Source: Clostridium isatidis
GTDB lineage: Bacteria > Bacillota > Clostridia > Clostridiales > Clostridiaceae
DNA length: 64,000 nt
Assembly: GCF_002285495.1 (NCBI RefSeq)
Contig: NZ_CP016786.1
Location: 2,246,001 to 2,310,000 of the forward strand
Direction of reading: 5' to 3'
The notes under the pieces were generated by a model that was not told where the DNA came from, ran no database searches, and saw nothing but the letters and a program-made list of their open reading frames with translations. Below are positions 8,513 through 17,876 of the stretch, piece by piece (positions within the stretch are counted from its first letter, which is position 1; every line of letters begins with the position of its first letter). Made by a program: the position numbers and the translations under genes.

Positions 8513-9389
8513 CTTTTATCCCCTCTTTCTCTCTAGACTTTTGAAACTTGTTTTTTAGTATGCCTTCCACATAGCTTAAGGAGTATTTATTATGTCTTAT
8601 TGCTTCTACCATAGCTTCTCTCAGAGCTTCCTCTGAGTAATTTTTTATGCAGTCATCTAAAAGCTCCCTTGTTATCTCGTTTATTTTTCCAAAGCCATTA
8701 TCTCTAAATAATTTATATATGCTTTCATTATCACAACTACAACTACAACTTAATCTTTCTTCTTCTTTTTCAGAGCCTTCATAACTTTTAGATTTAGCTT
8801 CTATGCTATTATTAGTTATATCAGTATTTGTTGTAGTATTAGTATTTAGTATATATTCAGTATTTAGTTCTTTATCAGTATTTAGTATAGATTTAGTATT
8901 TAGTAGGGGCGGATTTTTCGAATTCGGCTCTTGCTCCTTGCTATTTTCCGAATTCCATTTCTCCGCATTAGAACTATCCACATTCCATTTTTCAGCCCTA
9001 TGCTTTTCCTTTATTGAACTTTTTATTTCACTTTCTTCCAGTATGGCTTCTTCCCAAAGTGGATTATTTCCATCTTCAGAACTTTCTCTTTCCCTTGGGA
9101 CTTCATAAACTAAATATTCATATCCCCCAGTGAATTTGCCCCTTTCATCTCTATTTCTTATTCTTTCTATATAGCCGAATTCCATTAATTCCTTTATGGC
9201 TGTTGAAATGCTGTCCTTCCCATCTCTAGCATGTTTTATTATGTCTCTCAAGTAAAAGTTCCAATCATCAGGCTTACTTAAAAAGTAAGCAAGCAAACCC
9301 TTTGCCTTAAGGCTTAAATTCCTGTCTTCTAAGAAACCATTGTGAATTACTGTATAGTTTTTATTTTTTACTGCCCTGAAAATAGCCAT
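8439..9389 (-). CDS. DnaD-like phage replication initiation protein
   Basis: This 316-residue protein begins MAIFRAVKNKNYTVIHNGFL, the characteristic start of Firmicute phage replisome organizers with an N-terminal winged helix (DnaD-N or HTH_36 type, about 1-95). The middle is low complexity and rich in N, T, S and K (about 140-210), a flexible linker. The C-terminal part LLDDCIKNYSEEALREAM to YVEGILKNKFQKSRE (about 242-296) resembles the DnaB/DnaD-2 domain (YVxGILKNW motif). It would bind the element origin and recruit the downstream DnaC-like loader. The plus-strand reading frame opposite the linker is only a by-product of its repetitive composition. Confidence 0.83.
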   Translation of the reverse strand: MAIFRAVKNKNYTVIHNGFLEDRNLSLKAKGLLAYFLSKPDDWNFYLRDIIKHARDGKDSISTAIKELMEFGYIERIRNRDERGKFTGGYEYLVYEVPRERESSEDGNNPLWEEAILEESEIKSSIKEKHRAEKWNVDSSNAEKWNSENSKEQEPNSKNPPLLNTKSILNTDKELNTEYILNTNTTTNTDITNNSIEAKSKSYEGSEKEEERLSCSCSCDNESIYKLFRDNGFGKINEITRELLDDCIKNYSEEALREAMVEAIRHNKYSLSYVEGILKNKFQKSREKEGIKGGDAISSYEEELRRRGCILDLDDL

Positions 9390-9434
9390 AATATCCTCCC
9401 TTTCTACTTTTGACTTACAATTCTCCTAAGCTTT

Positions 9435-9847
9435 TTAATTATCTAATTCTGTCTTTATTTCAAACTTTCTATAGCTTGTCTCCTTTAAATATCTTTTATA
9501 AATTTCTGGTTCTTCCCTTTTTAAGGCCTTTAGGTCAAATCTTAGCCTCTTGTAGCTTTTTCATTTGTGTCTTCTGAGAGTTCATCACTGATTTTTTCTA
9601 GGTAAACAGCCATTGCTGACTTGTATTTATTTTCTCCTGCGATGGCTGCTATATCAGTTCCTGTTATTCCAAGCTTTCTTGCCCTAAGCCATTCCTTATG
9701 GTCTAAATCCTTGGTTTTTATTAAAATCTCACAGTCTAGCTTGTAGGGCCTTCTAGAACTTCTTTTGTTAAATATGAAAGACTGCATATATTCATTTTGT
9801 ATATAGTTTAACCTTTCCATAAGAAACTCCTCCCCTTTAGTTACCAT
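9435..9847 (-). pseudogene. Internally deleted YqaJ-family recombination nuclease
   Basis: The intact 101-residue frame (9542-9847) is only the beginning of a YqaJ-type viral exonuclease: KEWLRARKLGITGTDIAAIA and NKYKSAMAVYLEK match the conserved N-terminal block. YqaJ proteins are about 300 residues. Just downstream in another frame comes RFDLKALKREEPEIYKRYLK followed by ETSYRKFEIK, which looks like the normal YqaJ C-terminus, ending at 9435. The central part with the catalytic E-x-K motif is absent. I infer a large internal deletion that joined the two ends out of frame. The gene overlaps the small protein upstream by 7 bp, so the original operon order is preserved. Confidence 0.65.
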
Positions 9848-10032
9848 ATAAGCTTGTACTTCTCCATATAATCATAGAGACAGTCAGCATGAATAATATC
9901 ATCCTCAAATTTATAAGCATCATCATTGGACATAATTAACTTATGGCAATGATCGCAGCGGGCTATTGGATACTCCTTATCAAATTCATAATAATAGTCA
10001 TAACAAAATTCTGGTAAACTTAATTTTTCCAT
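9841..10032 (-). CDS. Small Cys/His protein of the prophage remnant, unknown function
   Basis: This 63-residue acidic protein has IARCDHCHKLIMSNDDAY followed by IIHADCLYDYM, a C-x2-C ... H-x2-C arrangement that could bind one zinc ion. Proteins of this shape are common between repressor and recombination genes in clostridial phages, but I know no function. It starts with an ATG after AAAGGAG and ends overlapping the YqaJ remnant by 7 bp. Being uninterrupted among decayed neighbours does not prove that it is expressed. Confidence 0.6.
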   Translation of the reverse strand: MEKLSLPEFCYDYYYEFDKEYPIARCDHCHKLIMSNDDAYKFEDDIIHADCLYDYMEKYKLIW

Positions 10033-10114
10033 AATATGCTCCTTTCTAAGTCTATTGTTTATTACGCAACTAACTTATAAAAAATATTTTTTAAGACTTC
10101 CCAATAAGGAAGCT

Positions 10115-10306
10115 CTAGTTTGTAAAAAGTTCTTCCACGCTTTTGTTGAAGATTCTAGCTAGTATTTTTGCTTCCTTTAGGGAAAATCTTAGCTTTCCAT
10201 TTTCCTTTCTGCAGTAGGAAGATGTAGTTATATTCAGCCTATCTGCCAGTTGTGCCTGGGTTATGCCCTTTGTTAATCTTAGTGTTTTTAATTCCTCATT
10301 GATCAT
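10115..10306 (-). CDS. Xre-family helix-turn-helix regulator
   Basis: This 63-residue protein is a single Cro/C1-type HTH domain: LKTLRLTKGITQAQLADRLN followed by ITTSSYCRKENGKLRFSLKEA, with a C-terminal helix ARIFNKSVEELF. It has no extra oligomerisation domain, like phage Cro or small element regulators. An AGGAG site precedes the ATG. It is the first gene of the remnant module on this strand and would have controlled the replication genes. The 300 bp upstream is extremely AT-rich with no recognisable divergent repressor gene. Confidence 0.85.
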   Translation of the reverse strand: MINEELKTLRLTKGITQAQLADRLNITTSSYCRKENGKLRFSLKEAKILARIFNKSVEELFTN

Positions 10307-10693
10307 TTTATCCTCTCCTTTTTTGATTTTTCTTGCTTTTCTCTTTAAGGAAACTTGTCCATTCCCAAAGTTATTTTTAAATCTTATTTTTTGTCTTTCA
10401 CTTAATAAATACCCTGAAGTTAAAATTTTTTAGAAAAAATTTTTAATTAATTTTTTAACTTTTAACTATTAAATATGCTTAACTTGCAATTTTTTAGAAA
10501 AATTTTTTAAAAATTTTATAAAAAAAGAGCCTAGTAACTTTAAGTCCTTAGGCTTTTCTTATATTCTTGCAAAATCAAATATTATATTTATTTCTTTTTG
10601 CCTTTAGAAAAAATAAACTAGCTGGATTTTATTATATACGCAACTTCTGTATATATAAAATATGAAAAAGAAATTTTTGAGAGGTTCTTATAT
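10307..10693. other. AT-rich spacer with one weak hairpin
   Basis: No gene is visible. Poly-A and poly-T stretches dominate 10420-10520. A weak hairpin (AGCCTA paired with TAGGCT, about 10526-10555) is flanked by T runs on the minus strand. The repressor promoter presumably lies in the part next to 10306. Confidence 0.5.
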
Positions 10694-10771
10694 ATGAAAA
10701 TAGGAATAGATATTGGTCACAATGTTCATTTTGATACTGGAGCAAGGGGAATAGGATCTGAAAACTTATAA
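10694..10771 (+). pseudogene. 25-codon stub of an N-acetylmuramoyl-L-alanine amidase
   Basis: This short frame reads MKIGIDIGHNVHFDTGARGI and stops five codons later. It matches the start of Amidase_3 lysins (ID-GHN-----DTGA-G), including the zinc-ligand histidine region, but a full domain needs about 170 residues. GAGAGG lies upstream. I infer the 5' remnant of an endolysin, marking the other edge of the prophage remnant next to sodA. Confidence 0.55.
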
Positions 10772-10799
10772 TTTTTTCAAATTATCTGAAAATTTAGTC

Positions 10800-10860
10800 T
10801 AGACAAATTTCTAATTTGATGTATAATATAATCAAAGATATCAATTGATAATAATTATTA
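10800..10860 (+). promoter_or_regulatory. sodA promoter with PerR/Fur-like box
   Basis: TAGACA (10800-10805) and TATAAT (10822-10827), separated by 16 bp, form a sigma-A promoter. Just downstream, TGATAATAATTATTA (10846-10860) matches the PerR consensus TTATAATnATTATAA at all but two positions and would sit across the early transcribed region. This suggests peroxide- or iron-responsive repression. The AT-richness raises the chance of a random match. Confidence 0.5.
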
Positions 10861-10914
10861 GTTGATTAAGGTTATCAATAATTTATAAAAATGTTATTAA
10901 TGAGGTGATTATAT

Positions 10915-11523
10915 ATGAATAAATTTAGTTTAAGACCATTACCATATGCATATAATGCTTTAGAACCATATATCGATGCTTTAACAATGGAAATACATCA
11001 TGACAGACATCATCAAGCATACGTGGACAATTTAAATAAGGCTTTAGAAAAATATCCTGAATTCTATGAAAAGAGTTTAGAGGAAATATTATCGAACTTA
11101 GATGCAATACCAGCAGATATTAGACAAGCTGTTATAAATAATGCTGGAGGACTTTACAACCATGATTTCTTCTGGAATATAATGTCTCCAGATCATAATC
11201 AAGAACCATCAGGAGCTTTACTTGATGCTATAGTTAAAACTTTTGGATCAGTAGAAGAATTTAAGGCTCAATTTGCTCAAGCAGCTGCATCAAGATTTGG
11301 TTCAGGCTGGGCATGGTTAGTTAAAGATGCTGAAGGAAATCTAAAAATTATAAGTACAGCTAACCAAGACAGTCCAATTTCAGAAGGCTATAAGTTAATA
11401 ATAGGCTTAGATGTATGGGAACATGCTTACTACCTAAATTACCAAAACAAGCGTCCTGCATATATTGAAAATTGGTGGAAGGTTGTTAACTGGAAACAAG
11501 CAGAAGAAAATTTTGCTAACTAA
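10915..11523 (+). CDS. sodA: Superoxide dismutase (Mn/Fe family)
   Basis: This 202-residue enzyme belongs to the Mn/Fe superoxide dismutase family, converting superoxide to oxygen and hydrogen peroxide in the cytoplasm. The N-terminal domain has the first metal ligand in [20 protein letters not shown], and the middle has [10 protein letters not shown] with the second histidine. The C-terminal domain has [20 protein letters not shown] with the aspartate and histidine ligands. Length is normal. The ATG is preceded by GAGGTG. It stands alone between a prophage remnant and a terminator. Choice of Mn or Fe cannot be decided by eye. Confidence 0.96.
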   Translation: MNKFSLRPLPYAYNALEPYIDALTMEIHHDRHHQAYVDNLNKALEKYPEFYEKSLEEILSNLDAIPADIRQAVINNAGGLYNHDFFWNIMSPDHNQEPSGALLDAIVKTFGSVEEFKAQFAQAAASRFGSGWAWLVKDAEGNLKIISTANQDSPISEGYKLIIGLDVWEHAYYLNYQNKRPAYIENWWKVVNWKQAEENFAN

Positions 11524-11532
11524 TAATTAGAA

Positions 11533-11580
11533 AGAGGCTTTATCGAAGGAAATCTGCTCCTTTGATAAGTCCTTTTTTTA
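11533..11580 (+). terminator. sodA terminator
   Basis: A stem of about 15 bp (GGCTTTATCGAAGGA with TCCTTTGATAAGTCC, one wobble) is followed by seven Ts, beginning 10 bp after the stop. Confidence 0.85.
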
Positions 11581-11693
11581 TAATAAGCTGCTTGTGCTTC
11601 TGCTTTAGTATTTTTTTCTTCAAAATTTGTCCATGTGTTTTACATACTAACTAAAAAATCATAAATAAAATTATATCTACATAATAAGTTATT

Positions 11694-12158
11694 TTAATAT
11701 TTCTTTTTCATATTCTCCCAAGCATCTTCACTAATCTTTGTACCTTCTGGAACTTGATGTAAACACTGATTCATACTTTGATATTTATTAATATGATAAT
11801 TTTCTGCTGATGCTAAGCGTTGCATATCTTTAAAATAATTATCAAACTCAAAATGAACTTCTTCTAATACCTCTATAAATACCTTTATTTTCTCATTCTC
11901 TCTTGCTTCATTTAATATTGAAATAAAATGTTTTCTATTCTTCATCATAGAAACATGTCCATTAGATGAAAACATTCTATCATATATACTTTCTGAACGT
12001 CCAACATATACACACTTTTTATTTTTTTCTAATTCATTTTCAACAAAAATTCCATAAACACCCATTATCGGATTATTGACATCTTCAATTCTATTATCAA
12101 TAAAAATATTTACTTTTTCTTTTAACCATTTTAAACTCGTATTTCTATTGTTCATCAT
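11694..12158 (-). CDS. GIY-YIG-like nuclease-fold protein
   Basis: This protein of 154 residues appears to carry a GIY-YIG-type fold. Near residue 32 is MGVYGIFVENE, followed by KCVYVGRSESIYDRM (the YVG-S...R elements of the GIY-YIG core), and later LASAENYHINKYQ with a glutamate in the position of the metal ligand. The domain is known from homing nucleases, UvrC and stand-alone proteins. I chose the ATG at 12158 because AGGAAGG lies directly upstream; the open frame continues to a TTG 12 codons earlier without a ribosome site. It is followed by no partner gene. The biological role is unknown. Confidence 0.65.
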   Translation of the reverse strand: MMNNRNTSLKWLKEKVNIFIDNRIEDVNNPIMGVYGIFVENELEKNKKCVYVGRSESIYDRMFSSNGHVSMMKNRKHFISILNEARENEKIKVFIEVLEEVHFEFDNYFKDMQRLASAENYHINKYQSMNQCLHQVPEGTKISEDAWENMKKKY

Positions 12159-12196
12159 TATTTTCCTTCCTATATTAAATACTATCCCTTTCAACC

Positions 12197-12382
12197 TTAT
12201 TTACTTCCATGTTTTTTCTTATATGCCATTCCCATAAATGCCACACCACTAAAAAACAGAAAATCGTAAATAAAATCTATCCATCCAATTATATCTTTAC
12301 TATAAACTATTTCATAGGCAAAAGATACAACAAGAGTAAATATAATTCCTATTGATATTAATACTATCCCTATAAGCATCAT
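12197..12382 (-). CDS. Small two-helix membrane protein, unknown
   Basis: This 61-residue protein consists of a hydrophobic segment near the N-terminus (LIGIVLISIGIIFTLVVSFA, 3-22) and a second near FIYDFLFFSGVAFMGMAY (37-54), ending in a lysine-rich tail (KKKHGSK). It is probably an inner-membrane hairpin. I see no strong ribosome binding site and no recognised family. It lies 38 bp upstream of the GIY-YIG-like gene on the same strand and may be cotranscribed with it. Confidence 0.5.
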   Translation of the reverse strand: MMLIGIVLISIGIIFTLVVSFAYEIVYSKDIIGWIDFIYDFLFFSGVAFMGMAYKKKHGSK

Positions 12383-12431
12383 TGTTTTATCTGATAATGC
12401 TTTTATTATTAAGATTTTAGTAATATTATAA

Positions 12432-12467
12432 AAATAGACTTAGATATTAGGTTATCTAAGTCTATTT
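12432..12467 (-). terminator. Terminator of the chemotaxis receptor gene
   Basis: A 14-bp perfect stem (AAATAGACTTAGAT and complement) with an 8-nt loop lies about 30 bp beyond the receptor stop codon; the minus strand continues with a T-rich tail. Confidence 0.75.
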
Positions 12468-12498
12468 AGCTTAATATTTAATTTATAATATGTACTAA

Positions 12499-14523
12499 TT
12501 ACTTATCTGATTTAAATTTACTAACTCCATCAACTAATTCTTTTGATATGTCTCTTAGTCTTGAGGCATAAGCAGATACTTCTTGAGCACTAGCCATCAT
12601 TTCCTCTGAAGATGCTGCAATTTCCTCAGTAGTAGCTGATACCTCTTGAGATACTGATGAAACTCCTTGGATTTTATCCATTACAATTTCCTTAGAATTA
12701 AGAGTGCTGTCTATGTATTCATAAGTATCATCAATTAAAGGAGTAATGTTTGAAAAAGCATTAATAATATCTTTTAATGAATTAGTTGTCTGTTCTACAG
12801 CCCTTACCTGATTTATTATAAGTTCTTCAACATCCTTTGATGTTTTATTTACTTCATCTGTTTCATTTGTAATTGAATTTATTAATAAATTTATCTGCTC
12901 TGTAGCATCCCTAGATTCTTGAGCAAGTTTTCTAACTTCTTCAGCTACAACTGCAAATCCCTTGCCTGCTTCTCCAGCTCTTGCTGCTTCTATAGCTGCA
13001 TTTAAAGCTAGAAGATTAGTTTGCTCAGATATTCCATTTATAGCTTCAGTTATACTTCCTATTTGAGATATACTAGTTGATAAAATACTAACTTTTTTAA
13101 CTACTTCATTAAATCCATTTCTTAAGTTAGTAAAGGAAGTTAATATATTATCTATATTTTCAACTTCTTCATTTGCTTTAGTTCCAGCATCATCAACATT
13201 AAGTTTTACTACATCCATTTTATTATGTATACCTTCAATTTCTTCCGCTAACCTTGACATATAATTAGTAATTTCTAAAATGTCATTTGCTTGACTTGTA
13301 ATGCCTTGTGCAACTTCTTGAATAGCATAACTTACATCAGTTGATGCAGAGCTTAATTGGCTAGATGAGGAAGAAAGCTGTTCTGACATTTCACCTGTTT
13401 CATTAGTTTTACTTTGAATATTTACTATTATATCTTTTAAATTATTAACCATATCTCTAAAACTAGAAGCAAGAACTCCTATTTCATCTTGGCTTCCAAC
13501 AGTTATAGAATGATATAACTCTCCATTAGCTATATTTTTTGAGGAAATTGAAAGTTCCTTAATTGGTTTTATAACTGATCTAGAAATTAAAGCTAATAAA
13601 GTAAAAATAATTATAAATAAAACTATTGCTATTATGGATGCAATGATTATTATATTTTGAATAGTATCTTCAACATTTTCTAGGGAAAGACCAATATCAA
13701 TAACACCAATAATATCATTTCCTTCTTTTACTGGAACAATAATACTATATACATTAACTTGTTCTCTATCAAAAAAATACTTAGCTGTATAAGTTTCTCC
13801 TTTTTCTAATACATTCTTAACCGCCTCATCTTCACGTACTGTTCCAACTTCCTCTGCTATTGAATGGGCAACTATATTAAAGTTCTTGTCTACATAGGAG
13901 GCATAAACTATGTTTTCTTCCTTTTTTATACTATTTATTAAAGCTTGATAGCCAACACTATCACTAAAGCTTTGAATTTTATTAGCCAAAATTCCTATTT
14001 GAATAACTCCGCCACTATTTCTTTTTACATAACCATATTTATAGTAATCATCTGTTTCTCTACTTTTTCTAATATTCTCCATATATACATCAGCTTCGCC
14101 CCTAAGAACTATACTAGCCTTATGGTCTGCATCGTAAACACTGCCTATACTAGTTTCTAAATTAGAATTTATAATTTCTCCTTCTTTATTTCCAATATTT
14201 ATTTCATCTATTTCAAATTGTTGAGCAATTTTCTTTAAAAAATCATTACTTATGGATTTTTCATTATCATTTATGAAATTAGCTATGTTTTTAGCAGTTG
14301 CTTCAACATTTGAATTCATTATTTCTAAAGCAGTATCATTTATTTCAAGTTGAGAAACAGCCTGATTTGCAATCATTATTCCATCTGTCTTTACTTGTTT
14401 CATAATTGATTCTTTAGCAATAAAAATTATACTTGCCGTTATAAGCAAAATGGCTATAAGAACGCTAATAATAGGTATAAATCCAATTTTAAACCTTAAT
14501 GTTTTTTTGTTTAAACCTTTCAT
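12499..14523 (-). CDS. Methyl-accepting chemotaxis receptor
   Basis: This transmembrane chemoreceptor has about 674 residues from the ATG at 14523, which has GGAGTG upstream; an in-frame ATG five codons earlier lacks one. An N-terminal transmembrane helix ([20 protein letters not shown]) is followed by an extracellular Cache-like sensor (about 40-285), a second helix ([20 protein letters not shown]), a HAMP domain (about 315-370) and a long cytoplasmic signalling coiled coil. The receptor tip [20 protein letters not shown] is the kinase-binding hairpin. The C-terminus lacks a CheR-binding pentapeptide. The ligand is unknown. It is monocistronic. Confidence 0.95.
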   Translation of the reverse strand: MKGLNKKTLRFKIGFIPIISVLIAILLITASIIFIAKESIMKQVKTDGIMIANQAVSQLEINDTALEIMNSNVEATAKNIANFINDNEKSISNDFLKKIAQQFEIDEINIGNKEGEIINSNLETSIGSVYDADHKASIVLRGEADVYMENIRKSRETDDYYKYGYVKRNSGGVIQIGILANKIQSFSDSVGYQALINSIKKEENIVYASYVDKNFNIVAHSIAEEVGTVREDEAVKNVLEKGETYTAKYFFDREQVNVYSIIVPVKEGNDIIGVIDIGLSLENVEDTIQNIIIIASIIAIVLFIIIFTLLALISRSVIKPIKELSISSKNIANGELYHSITVGSQDEIGVLASSFRDMVNNLKDIIVNIQSKTNETGEMSEQLSSSSSQLSSASTDVSYAIQEVAQGITSQANDILEITNYMSRLAEEIEGIHNKMDVVKLNVDDAGTKANEEVENIDNILTSFTNLRNGFNEVVKKVSILSTSISQIGSITEAINGISEQTNLLALNAAIEAARAGEAGKGFAVVAEEVRKLAQESRDATEQINLLINSITNETDEVNKTSKDVEELIINQVRAVEQTTNSLKDIINAFSNITPLIDDTYEYIDSTLNSKEIVMDKIQGVSSVSQEVSATTEEIAASSEEMMASAQEVSAYASRLRDISKELVDGVSKFKSDK

Positions 14524-14724
14524 AAGTATCCACTCCATATAATATACTTCGATTAAATTATATATCTCGTAAAATATTTAAACAATGAAAATATATAGTA
14601 TACTTTTCCAATTCTAATTTTCTTTATTTTTCATATGATGACATAGTTTACAATATTAGGATTGGATTTCTTTTCTTAAGTTGTGCAATCAAGTTATTAT
14701 CCATTTTTGTAGTTATTTTTCATA

Positions 14725-14760
14725 TTTAAAGCCAACACTTATATAAGCATTGGCTTTAAA
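14725..14760 (-). terminator. Terminator of the maltodextrin operon
   Basis: An inverted repeat of TTTAAAGCCAA with its complement encloses a further partly paired loop, 9 bp after the stop codon of the GH13 gene. The T tract on the minus strand is short. Confidence 0.6.
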
Positions 14761-14768
14761 CATAAATA

Positions 14769-16565
14769 CTATTTCTTTTGTAAAAGAACTTTATAATCAT
14801 ATGGGAAAAGTTCAATTTCACTATCTAATAAAAGCTCCTTATCTTCAAGACAGTCCCTAAGCTTTAAATTTCTCATTTCTTCTGGAAGGCTAAACTTCTT
14901 ATTTTTTTCACCCATATTTAAAATCACATATAAATCTTCTTCCCTGCCCTTCTTTTTATAGCTTAAGACATTATCAAGGCCTTCAAGTTCTATCCAGCTA
15001 AGATTTTCAGACCTAAAGCTCTTATACTTTTTACGAAGCTGGATTAATTTTTTTATAAAGGAGAAAAGTTCCTTATTCTGCTTATCTTTATCCCAAATCA
15101 TTGGCTGTCTGTTAGTATGTTCTACCCCTGTCATGCCAATTTCGCTGCCATAATAGATAGATGGAGAGCCAGGAAAGGTCAGTAGTATTAAGTAGGCAAA
15201 CTTTGCAAGCTCTACTCTTTCCTGCACCAAGCTAAAGAAACGCTCAGTATCATGACTGTCTAGGAGGTTAAAGAGATTTCTTGTTAAATGCTTTGGATAG
15301 CTTACTAAGAGCCTGCTTAATTCAACTTTTAAGTCATCTAGGCTGTATTTCATTTTTTCCTTATTATTTAATCGGAAGCAGGACCAGATAGGAGTTGAAA
15401 ACTCATAATTCATAACAGCATCAAACTGGTCTCCCCTTAGCCAAGGATAGGAATTATCCCAATTTTCTCCTAGAATATAGAGGCTTGGTTTAATAGCCTT
15501 TAATCTCTTCCTTAATTCCCTCCAGAAATCATGGGATACTTCATTTGAAACATCCAGCCTCCAGCCATCTATATCATATTTTTCAACCCAATAGCTTGCC
15601 ACCTTTAAAAGATATTCCCTGGCAATAGGGTTACTTGTATTCCACTTTGGCATGGACTGGGTATAGGCAAAGGTGAAGTAATTTAATTCTTCCCTTGGAA
15701 CTACCTGAGGCTTACCATTTATTATTTCTCCTGCTACTATTGGCTTATTAGGATTCAGAACATAGAAGCAGTCAAAGTATTTAGACTTACTTCCCTTCTT
15801 TACTACATCCTGCCAGTAAGGATGGTTAAAACCACAGTGGTTAAAGACTGCATCCAGCATGACCTTAATGCCTCGCCTATGGGCTTCTTCAACCAATTTT
15901 TTAAAGGTCTCATTATCTCCTAATTCCTTATCAATCTTAAAGTAATCTGTAGTATCATACTTATGCTGGCTAGGTGACTCAAAGATTGGATTTAGGTATA
16001 TCCCATTAAAGCCAGCTTCCTTAATATAATCAAGCTTTTCTATAATTCCCTGTAAAGTTCCTTCCTTACTCTTTTCTCCCCCATAAAAGCTCTTTGGAAA
16101 GATCTGATACCAGACAGTATTTTCTACCCAGTCTGGAGCCTTATATAAATCTTCTTCATTTATATAGGGGTAGTTAAAGTAATTTGATAGGTCATACAGT
16201 CTATCCTTATCTTCTGTGTATGGATGCCTGTAGTGGCTTCCATAGATATATTTTTCCTTATCATTTTCCAGGATGAAGCAGTATTTAATTCTTCTCCACT
16301 TTATATCCTTAATTTCTGCAAACCAGCAGTCATGATCTCTTGTAATCTGCTCCTTTTCCATTTTAATCTTATATACTGAGGCTATATCAAAATCATATAT
16401 GCCGCTTCCATCCTTTCTTGGAATCCAGTTAAAGGGATCTACTGCTAATATTTCAATATTCTTTACTTCATTTTTGCCAGTTTTTATTCTTACATGAAGG
16501 GTCTCCTTATCATAGGCATAGGCAAGATTGCTTTTAGCTTCATGTATAATTGCTGCAAAATTCAT
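14769..16565 (-). CDS. GH13 maltodextrin hydrolase (neopullulanase/cyclomaltodextrinase type)
   Basis: This cytoplasmic glycoside hydrolase has about 598 residues. An N-terminal CBM34-like beta domain (1-120) precedes the TIM barrel with the four GH13 motifs: DAVFNHCG, GWRLDVSNE (nucleophile Asp), ILGENWD (acid/base Glu) and LLDSHDTERF. The N-terminal domain places it with neopullulanases and cyclomaltodextrinases, which cut imported maltodextrins or cyclodextrins. I chose the ATG at 16565, preceded by GAAGGAG, which leaves a 16-bp gap after the binding-protein gene; the longer frame would overlap that gene. It is the last gene of the four-gene uptake operon, and no signal peptide is present. 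Confidence 0.9.
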   Translation of the reverse strand: MNFAAIIHEAKSNLAYAYDKETLHVRIKTGKNEVKNIEILAVDPFNWIPRKDGSGIYDFDIASVYKIKMEKEQITRDHDCWFAEIKDIKWRRIKYCFILENDKEKYIYGSHYRHPYTEDKDRLYDLSNYFNYPYINEEDLYKAPDWVENTVWYQIFPKSFYGGEKSKEGTLQGIIEKLDYIKEAGFNGIYLNPIFESPSQHKYDTTDYFKIDKELGDNETFKKLVEEAHRRGIKVMLDAVFNHCGFNHPYWQDVVKKGSKSKYFDCFYVLNPNKPIVAGEIINGKPQVVPREELNYFTFAYTQSMPKWNTSNPIAREYLLKVASYWVEKYDIDGWRLDVSNEVSHDFWRELRKRLKAIKPSLYILGENWDNSYPWLRGDQFDAVMNYEFSTPIWSCFRLNNKEKMKYSLDDLKVELSRLLVSYPKHLTRNLFNLLDSHDTERFFSLVQERVELAKFAYLILLTFPGSPSIYYGSEIGMTGVEHTNRQPMIWDKDKQNKELFSFIKKLIQLRKKYKSFRSENLSWIELEGLDNVLSYKKKGREEDLYVILNMGEKNKKFSLPEEMRNLKLRDCLEDKELLLDSEIELFPYDYKVLLQKK

Positions 16566-16581
16566 GCTAGTTTCTCCTTCC

Positions 16582-17859
16582 TTATTCGCTTGCAACCAAG
16601 GCTTCAAAGTCACTTTGGGCTTTTGCTGCTCCTTCCTCTGGACTTAGGTTTCCATCAAATACAGAATTTAATACTCCCTGCATTATTGTCCAGTAGTAGG
16701 ACATTCTTTTTGAGCTTGGCATAGGAACTGAAGTCTTAAAGGCTTCTGAAAATACTCTTAATTCCTCATCATCCTTTAGGCCTTCTATATTAGATATATC
16801 TTCCCTGGCAGTAATTCTGTAGGCTTTATCATATAAAATTTGAGCAGCTTCTTCTGAGGCTAGGAATAGGGCAAATAATTCAGCTGCCTTTGGATATTTT
16901 GAATAGGAAGATACATAGGCATTTTGAACAGCACTAAAGGATTTTAACTGCCTTCCATCCATAGTTGGCAGAGTTGTTACTCCAAAGTTTACCTTTTCAT
17001 CCTTTAGGGACTTGATTAGCCATGGTCCTATTGGATAGTAAGCAGTTTTTCCTTCCTTAAAGTTTTGTTCAAGAAGGGACATGGTCTCCATTTTTAAGTC
17101 TTCTGCCTTAATAGGAATAATTTCTTTAAGCTCTGCTATCTTTTCTAAGCCCTTTTTAAATTCTTCACTATTAAATCCTGGATTATCTTCATCTATTCCA
17201 TCTGCCCCAAATAATTCAAAGCCATAAAGACTTAAAAAAGGAAATGCTGGATAGCCATCTGTTGGAACAGTTAAATACCAGAACTTATTCGAAGCAGGAT
17301 CATTATATTTAAGGGCTTCTTCCATAATCTCTTCCATGGTCTTAGCTGCTTCTCCCTTAACTAAGTCCTTATTATAAAGCAGGGCATAAGTTTCTATAGA
17401 TACTGGCACCCCATAAATCTTTCCATTTGTACTAACAGTTTTTACTGCTACTTCATTGATTTCATTCTTTACTGTCTCTGAAGACTTTTCACTTAGCTCT
17501 GCTAAAAGACCTGCATCCTTTGCTGTCATAAACTTATCATGGGCTGCCATAAATACATCAGCCCCATTGCCAGCTGGCCCATCTAACATCATTTTATTAA
17601 CTGAATCTAAGCCATTTTCCTGAACATTAACCTTTACCCCATATTTTGCCTCAAAGGCTTCTGCAATAGCTTGTCCAAATTCTGAATCTCCAGATAGGGT
17701 CCAAAAGGTCAGTTCCGCTCCTTCCTCTGGTTTAAGTTCAGCACTATCATTAAAAGCATTTTCATCTTCAGTTGGTATCTCCTTTTTAGAACATCCAGTT
17801 ATAGCAGCAGCTATAATTGATGCAGCTAAAGTTAAACTTATTATTTTTTTAAATTTCAT
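16582..17859 (-). CDS. malE: Maltodextrin ABC transporter binding lipoprotein
   Basis: This 425-residue protein is a family 1 extracellular sugar-binding protein. It has a lipoprotein signal peptide: KFKKIISLTLAASIIAAAIT followed by the lipobox cysteine at residue 23 (ITGCSKK). The mature part has AELTFWTLSGDSEFGQAIAE and GKIYGVPVSIETYALLYNKD, typical of MalE/MdxE proteins. It would sit on the outer face of the membrane and deliver maltodextrins to MalF and MalG. The gene order MalF, MalG, binding protein, GH13 on one strand supports the substrate. No ATPase gene is in the operon, so a shared MsmK-like ATPase elsewhere is likely. Confidence 0.9.
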   Translation of the reverse strand: MKFKKIISLTLAASIIAAAITGCSKKEIPTEDENAFNDSAELKPEEGAELTFWTLSGDSEFGQAIAEAFEAKYGVKVNVQENGLDSVNKMMLDGPAGNGADVFMAAHDKFMTAKDAGLLAELSEKSSETVKNEINEVAVKTVSTNGKIYGVPVSIETYALLYNKDLVKGEAAKTMEEIMEEALKYNDPASNKFWYLTVPTDGYPAFPFLSLYGFELFGADGIDEDNPGFNSEEFKKGLEKIAELKEIIPIKAEDLKMETMSLLEQNFKEGKTAYYPIGPWLIKSLKDEKVNFGVTTLPTMDGRQLKSFSAVQNAYVSSYSKYPKAAELFALFLASEEAAQILYDKAYRITAREDISNIEGLKDDEELRVFSEAFKTSVPMPSSKRMSYYWTIMQGVLNSVFDGNLSPEEGAAKAQSDFEALVASE

Positions 17860-17876
17860 TTTATACCCCCTCCTAA

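Noticed and set aside
8803..9108. 101-codon serine/valine-rich plus-strand frame
   Set aside because: It is the antisense of the low-complexity linker of the DnaD-like protein.
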